Assembly (NCBI GenBank): GCA_911728455.2
Contig: OU452228.1
Location: 16,072,104 to 16,136,103 of the forward strand
Direction: 5' to 3'
DNA from: Marthasterias glacialis
Taxonomy: Eukaryota > Echinodermata > Asteroidea > Forcipulatida > Asteriidae
DNA: 64,000 nt
Part shown: positions 58,470-64,000 of the stretch, one piece after another
Layout of the letters: each line of letters begins with the position of its first letter
How positions within the stretch are numbered: the first letter of the stretch is position 1
Made by a program: the position numbers and the translations under genes
Notes under the pieces: model-generated
What the model saw: the letters and a program-made list of their open reading frames with translations, nothing else
What the model was told of the DNA's origin: nothing
Databases searched by the model: none

Positions 58470-58580
58470 ATCCGAGCAGCTCGTTCATGGGTGTTTACAC
58501 CACCGCAGCTATGGCTGCCACACCACACGCGCACGGCGACGCACACGCACTGTGAATCCTCCACGCTGACAGCAAGTAGC
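58470..58580. mobile_element. CCACCGCAGCTATGG family, copy 4 (truncated)
   Basis: GAGCAGCTCGTTCATGG and TTTACACCACCGCAGCTATGG at the left, then GCACTGTGAATCCTCCACGC. The right inverted end is missing. Confidence 0.65.
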
Positions 58581-59287
58581 TTGTACCCATACCCCAATAT
58601 CAACCACAAGACGATTGCAGTGTATAAAACTTTCCAAAAAGTGGTATAGGTCATGTACAATTTCAAAAATACTTTAATTCTTAATCAGATATTTGTTTAC
58701 CGATGCATAAGTAAAACAACCGCTATTTCATATATCTCTTCCCAGGCATTTCCACTAAAAAATATCACCAAACGGGAGAACAAATTAAACTTAATCTAGT
58801 CGTTTGTCGATGTTTGTATACCAAATCATGATTTTTATGATGTTCATAAACACTGCTTTAGTAAACACTTCTCTACCCTTCAATAATAAAAAAAAAAAGT
58901 TTCTAAAAATGGTAAAATACATTGGTTTTAATGAAGACATTTTTAAAGGCGATTGCATGAAAATGAGTTGTCGACTTTGAATACAACTTAAAAAAAAGTA
59001 GATGGAAAATGAGTGAAAAAACTTCACTGGTGCTCAAAGCAGTTTTGTATTATACAAAATTTAGTAATTTTTTTACTTTACATGTGAGTCCTTTTGCCAC
59101 TTTTCCAAAATCCCGCTTGATAGGAATGTGATTTCTATTCTGCAGGACTTGAAAGCCAGTGAACTTACAGTGCTTTCTAAGAACATCCAGAAGGGACAGG
59201 GCAAAATTACGTTCACTGAATATTTGTGGACATAGCGCTGGTTGTGGGTCACTCACACAGGCAAGGGGAAGAAATGATACTCTATGT
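58581..59287. other. Non-coding
   Basis: AT-rich sequence. I see no gene or defined repeat. Confidence 0.4.
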
Positions 59288-59500
59288 GTCATTTAAGAGT
59301 GTGGGTTCGAATCCCAGTCGTGACAATTGTGCCCTTGAGTAAGACACTTAACTGTAATTGCTTCTCTTCACCCAGGAGCAAATGGGTACCTGTGAGGGCC
59401 GAGATGATTTCGTGTGGTGCCCTACATACTTATAGCAGCATAGACTGCAGGCTCCCCAGAGGGCGGCTGAGATGGTTCACAATATGAACAGGGTAATAAT
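59288..59500 (+). mobile_element. 5'-truncated SINE
   Basis: A B-box GGTTCGAATCC lies at 59304-59314, followed by CCCTTGAGTAAGACACTTAA, a block related to CCTTAAGCAAGACACTTAAC in the minus-strand SINE at 42257. The body runs to GGCGGCTGAGATGGTTCAC. The A-box half is not recognisable. Confidence 0.65.
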
Positions 59501-59756
59501 GAGTGTCATACTTGGAAGATACCGGCGCTGTGTTAAATGTCCACCGTTACTATATCAATCAACAGGTAATAATCCTTTTTTCTCACAACGACTTCTTGAG
59601 TTGACTTGACTTAAAAAGACGTCAAGATGAGCATATTGATGATGCCTGGCATCTTGACGTGTCTTTCCCTGGAACCAGCCACAGTATATAAAAAACTTTA
59701 CAAACTTGGTGTATATGCTATGCAACCTTCCCCTTCCCTTTCACCGAAAAAACGTC

Positions 59757-59762
59757 TTTATT
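59757..59762 (-). terminator. Polyadenylation signal of the LIM-domain gene
   Basis: AATAAA on the minus strand about 110 bases after the stop codon of the LIM-domain exon, a typical place for a short 3' UTR. Confidence 0.6.
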
Positions 59763-59871
59763 CACTACCACAATTACAAACACTAGGATAAGTACACAGC
59801 GATATCGAATACCATCATTTGCATAAATTTACATACTCCTACAACCCTCCGTTCCCCCCCAAGTATCGTAA

Positions 59872-60207
59872 TCAATCAATCTCAAGTCTCAACTTCAAGA
59901 GTTTATTCTTCATCTGCGTTCCGTGGAGTTTGCAGAAGATCTGACCGTCCACTAGCATCAAATTGCCGATCATCAGCGATCTCTGACACTCCTTGCACTT
60001 CTGGCAGCCCCGGTGAAAGGTCTTGCCCTCTGCTTTGGCCATCTCAGTCATGTAGACGGGACGCTGGCAGACGATGCAAACTTCCGTCTTGGGGATGAAG
60101 CCACGCTTCTTTGGGGAAGGCTTGGTTGATGAGGAGGATGTGGTGGTGGCTGGTGTTGTGTTCTTGGCTGGTGTTGTGTTCTTATCCTGTGATGTGTTAC
60201 TGTTCCC
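59872..60207 (-). CDS. Last exon of a LIM-domain protein (C-terminal end)
   Basis: After a pyrimidine-containing acceptor (CTGCTCACCCACAG) the minus strand codes 111 residues and a TGA. The first about 40 are Ser/Thr/Lys-rich (KNTTPAKNTTPATTT). Then comes a single canonical LIM zinc-binding domain: C-x2-C-x17-H-x2-C-x2-C-x2-C-x17-C-x2-H, starting CIVCQRPVYMTEMAKAEGK and ending FCKLH. LIM domains bind proteins, often at actin structures or adhesion sites. The tail KNKLLKLRLEID is short. A preceding exon is at 62690-62806, and the N-terminal part of the gene is out of the window. The family could not be named; a single C-terminal LIM excludes the usual two- to four-LIM proteins unless other LIMs lie upstream. 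Confidence 0.85.
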   Translation of the reverse strand, partial: GNSNTSQDKNTTPAKNTTPATTTSSSSTKPSPKKRGFIPKTEVCIVCQRPVYMTEMAKAEGKTFHRGCQKCKECQRSLMIGNLMLVDGQIFCKLHGTQMKNKLLKLRLEID

Positions 60208-60861
60208 CTGTGGGTGAGCAGGCAGTTTCAACAACCAGTTAATTTTATATCACGCTTGTACATTATCATTATCATTATTATTGTTATTATTATTAATTTG
60301 GCCAAGACAAATGAAACAAAAATTAGAAAGAAACAAGTTCATAAAAGAATGAAAAAAAAAATAATCTAAACAGGAAAATAAGTAAACAATAAAATAAGTA
60401 GATACAAAAAAAAAATGGAAAAAGGACTAAATAATTGAAAAATTGCATGTACGTAATATCTAAGAGGACTCTCTACAGTTCATTAAATTTACAAATAACA
60501 TCTATATAAAAGTCATTATAGTTTAGGGAGAATGCTTAGCTCAACTGTTTCTGCAGTTCAAGCCATCTTTGGACCTAGCTATGGTCAGAATATCAATACC
60601 ATGTGGCAAAATTATCCAGATCAATTAAAGGAAAAGCTGAAATTTGCTGTAAAGCTAAAATGGCGACACGTACAAATTGCCTGGAAGCACAAACAGTCCT
60701 ACACAATCAGTATTGTCTGAGATCTATTTCTATCTTATAGGCCTAGTCCTTTAAAATTAACACGTGCAGATACTAAATAATAGTACACTTTGAATGGTGG
60801 TATCTTGGATAAAGAAATACATTTATAGGATGAATGCTTATAAAGTCCTGTGGAAGAGAAG

Positions 60862-60965
60862 ATCGCACTGGTGCACTGGGTGGGATTGGAACCCACTACC
60901 TTCTGCATTCTAGTGCAGGTTAGATTCTAGACCACCGGGCTTACCCTCTGACTAGAACCAAGTTT
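60862..60965 (-). mobile_element. tRNA-like SINE head
   Basis: On the minus strand GTAAGCCCGGTGGTCTAGAA resembles an A-box region and GGGTTCCAATCCCACC a B-box. The length and spacing fit a tRNA-derived head; the 5' end is altered, so it is not a working tRNA. Confidence 0.55.
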
Positions 60966-62325
60966 GAATTTTACACTAGCAGTGGGTATAACAGACGACA
61001 AAGATAAATACAGTTTTGAGATGTTAGTGTTTTTTTTTTTGGGGGGGGGGGGCAACACTCATGTATAATAAAGCACGAATACTAAAGGCTTTCTGGGTCC
61101 TGTGAAAAAAATGGTGACTTTACAATGAAGAAAATATCATGATAGCAAAAATACATACAGATAAAATTTATGCAATAATTCACAATAAGATGGAAGTCAC
61201 AATACATATATATATGCACATACGCAGCATGGCCCAAACTTGTGTTCGGCTGCTAATGATGGTAATGATTATGAGTTACACTATACATTTTGTTAATGAC
61301 ATGAAAACACGGGGAAGCTTGCAGATTTCTTTCCCATGGGAAACGCCACATGAAATACGGACCCTGTTTTTGCCAGGTAAGTCTCACACACATTTGACAT
61401 TGTGATCAGTTTACCTGCATGATTCTCTGTTTAATAACAATGATAATAACAGCTTTGTTGATTGATGGTAGCCATGTCACCACCAAGATGATTTTCAATG
61501 GGCCATCATAAAACAGATTACGTTGATAGCGACGAAAAATACACGCATAATAAAAAAAAATAAAAAAATGAAAGAAATACATTTACAGGAGAATTAATTG
61601 TTAAAATTTTACAAAAATATGAAAAATACAATCATTAAAAAGGAATTGGCTCACAGGTTCAGGGTAAAACATCAAAAAGGAGTAAGAATATAAATCAAAA
61701 GAGCAAATCAGCACTCAAAAAAAAAAAAGAAAAGAAAAGAAAAAAAACAGAAACAAAGATAAAACTAGAGATGGGGGTCTACCACAATAGTCAAAGAACA
61801 AGATCATTCCTAAAGTGGAAGAGGAGATCTTTCCCAATAACAAACCTTGGATAACAAAAGATATTCACAATCTTCTCAAATGAAAACATAGAAAAACAAT
61901 AGAAATAGGACTGAACTGAAGATCTCGTCAGTGGAAAAATCTGCAAGACAAAGAATCTGCAAGACAGAGAATCTGCAAGACAGAGAATCTCACGGTGTTT
62001 TAAACTATGTGACCAATACATAAAAGAATGAACGAATGAATGAATGAAAGGTCGGTGAAAACCAAAAAGGTTTCCAAACATGTTTAAATAGACATTTGTA
62101 TAACGATAATAATCAGTTATTAAATAGCACTTTATGTCTGGGCATCTCAACACACTTAATATGCGAGACGTGCATGGCCCAACACCATTCCATTAATCAA
62201 CTCAACAGTTATGTACACAATGCAAAATATACAAGTAAATAACTACACAAAAGTCACTGGGGTGTTATCAGATTGGGGGGAGGGCAAAGGGGGGCAGCTG
62301 CCCCCCTGTCAGCCTCTGGGTGTTA

Positions 62326-62437
62326 GGGAGACTTGTGAGACGTTAGCGGGCGCCCCAGTAACCCGTCCTTTTCTATTGCTCTCATATAGAAAAGGACCGG
62401 TTACTGGGGCGCCCTCTAACGTCTAAAAAAATCTCCC
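62326..62437. mobile_element. 112-bp MITE in the LIM gene intron
   Basis: GACGTTAGCGGGCGCCCCAG at the left faces CTGGGGCGCCCTCTAACGTC at the right; CCTTTTCTAT and ATAGAAAAGG continue the stem, with a 9-base loop. Outer GGGAGA and TCTCCC also pair. Confidence 0.85.
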
Positions 62438-62689
62438 ATTACAACAGGAAAACATCCTGAAAACTGGGTAGAGTTATAGTTTTGGTCTGGAGCTGAATCT
62501 CTCTGATACAGCCACACATCACCACAAATGTAGAGATTGGCTATAACAAGGACTATGTCTTTTTTTCTCTGTAATACATCTTCACCTTTTTTCAAGAAAA
62601 TCTGAAGGTGAAAGAAGATCAATGAAAAATCCATGAAGGATCAAAGGCCAGGGTGTCATAAATGCGACTTGATGGAATTCAGGACCAAC

Positions 62690-62806
62690 CTTAATGGGTG
62701 TAGTGTTGCTCTGTGCTTTGCTCAAACTGCTAGACCTGGACAGGTTGCTGTTGGCCCCTTTGTCCTGGCTGGAATTGTCGGATGAGTGATTTGACGGAAC
62801 TTGCTT
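62690..62806 (-). CDS. Internal exon of the LIM-domain protein
   Basis: After acceptor TTTTCCTTCCAG the minus strand codes 39 residues, KQVPSNHSSDNSSQDK and a segment ending SLSKAQSNTTPIK, then a GTTGGT donor. The Ser/Asn/Gln-rich character continues into the last exon, and both borders are phase 0. It has no domain of its own; it is probably a disordered linker before the LIM domain. Its assignment rests on the splice sites, frame and composition. Confidence 0.6.
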
Positions 62807-64000
62807 CTGGAAGGAAAACACAAACCCAAACCCCCCATATCCAGCTGGTTAGACAGTGCTGTCTTAAACACAGGCAAACAACAATGAGGTGACAAACACT
62901 ATGCAATGTGTATGTACCAGTACTGGTATGTACATGTACTGATGAGTTCATGTAATGAGGTGGAAGGATACATGCTGTTTGTGTCTTTAATTAATAATGG
63001 TTGTGCCAGTGCATGAACCCTCTGATCTCCTGCCATTTTTTCAGCTAGTACACCAACCATTCACAACCTTTCAACTGCAAGGGTTTTGTATGGTGGCATA
63101 ACTGTGTACAGAACTGCGTACATGTATGCACTGTGTAGATGCATTTACCACATGGTATCTACATTGCAGGCTGGCCTAGTTCAAAACCCCAGTGGATGAC
63201 ATTAAATGGTCAGTCAGTAGGAGGGTTGACTAACCCTAACCCACCCTAGCTCCCCAAGTGAAATGAAGTGGCGAGGAGTAGAACACTAATAAGCAAGACT
63301 ACAATCCAATGCCAGGCAGCTGATGGAAGGAGGAATAGACATGAAGTGAAATGATGCCTGGGATGAAGTGAATCACTGAATGATTACATTACAACAACAA
63401 CAACAACACAACAACTAAACAACAAACACAAACACAAACCAGTGGCACAGCCAGCAACTTTTTTGCAGGCGGAGGCAAAGGGGGGCACAGATATTGGTAG
63501 AGGGGCACTTTCTATTAAAATTGCCCGATTATTGCAAACTTCACGGTGTTCAGAGGTTGACAGGGGGGAGGGGCAAGCAGGGGGGCAAGATGTTCCACAG
63601 GAGGGGGGACAGCTCTCCCTCTGACCCCACCCCCCTGGCTACGCCACTAACAAAAACATGCATCAGGTGTAAACGTACAAACCAAGGACTTCTCTACCAT
63701 TCCCTTTTGTTGTTTCTGTGGTTAGAAAGCAAAGAACTACTGGATTTGTCCAAGGTAAAATTGAGACCAATTCCCCCAAATACACCCAATACTATTACCC
63801 CCTTTGTTACTACTACAAGTCCTTGGTCTAAACAAGAGCAATTACAATGACACACATGCAATGGCAGCTGACAAGATGACAATTATTCTTGACAAAAATA
63901 CACAACAATTCAAAACAAGATTTTCACAGTAGAAACAAGAGAGTCATTTAGCCATAGTAGAATAAAGAACAAGGATAAGTAAAGATCAAGCTTGAGACTG
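62807..64000 (-). other. Right edge: probable intron of the LIM-domain gene
   Basis: No further exon could be recognised. The DNA includes an inverted-repeat element (63441-63648). The upstream exons of the LIM gene should be beyond the window. Confidence 0.45.
63441..63648. mobile_element. GC-rich element with AGTGGC inverted ends
   Basis: AGTGGCACAGCCAG at the left faces CTGGCTACGCCACT at the right. The interior is G-rich on this strand (GGAGGCAAAGGGGGGC). The right end resembles CTGGCTACGCCGC at 32718, so it is a dispersed family. Confidence 0.65.

Larger units (their letters stand above)
60208..62689 (-). other. Intron of the LIM-domain gene
   Basis: The 2.5-kb gap joins two phase-0 exons. 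It contains AT-rich tracts, a minus-strand SINE (60862-60965) and a MITE (62326-62437). The donor reads GTTGGT, weaker than the others in the window. Confidence 0.6.

Noticed and set aside
63725..63758. Plus-strand 'microexon' between TGGTTAG and AAGGTAAAA
   Set aside because: The splice-like sites are tempting, but 29 bases with no partner exon and no homology is too little.

Overview
The window looks like nuclear DNA of a marine invertebrate, most likely a deuterostome and plausibly an echinoderm. The grounds are AT-rich DNA, one gene spread over more than 15 kb with kilobase introns, very low coding density, and a dense population of short inverted-repeat DNA elements, tRNA-derived SINEs and minisatellites. 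The assignment is an inference; no ribosomal or mitochondrial marker is present. I see no sign of bacterial genes, operons or CRISPR.

Left third (about 1-21 kb). A possible first exon of a small membrane protein lies on the minus strand (833-907). A 13-bp minisatellite (2171-2960) and a decayed LINE (3740-4390) follow. The main feature is a family of intronless GT31 (beta-1,3-galactosyltransferase-like) genes: copy A (5692-6816), copy B (10817-11956) and a broken copy C in two pieces (17941-18112 and 20304-20559). Flanking DNA around the copies is also related, so whole gene units were duplicated. A 76-bp minisatellite separates A from B. Nested inverted-repeat elements fill the region around C.

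Middle (about 24.4-40 kb). A four-exon gene on the plus strand encodes a GRXCR1-like glutaredoxin-domain, cysteine-rich protein of 377 residues. All junctions are GT..AG and all introns are phase 0. Its introns carry a 0.5-kb foldback, LINE remnants, and a transposon inserted into an older repeat.

Right third (about 40-64 kb). To about 59.7 kb I find no convincing gene. The stretch holds SINEs, small terminal-inverted-repeat elements and two large tandem arrays of unrelated sequence that share a 43-bp period (46817-48546 and 52500-53306). The last 4 kb carries the 3' end of a minus-strand gene ending in a single LIM domain; its upstream exons run off the right edge.

I found nothing that clearly amounts to an undescribed biological system. 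The best leads are the GT31 cluster (near-identical catalytic parts beside diverged N-termini, and a start codon lying in a tandem repeat), the possible LAPTM-like exon, and several nested repeat families that can be defined from this window alone.
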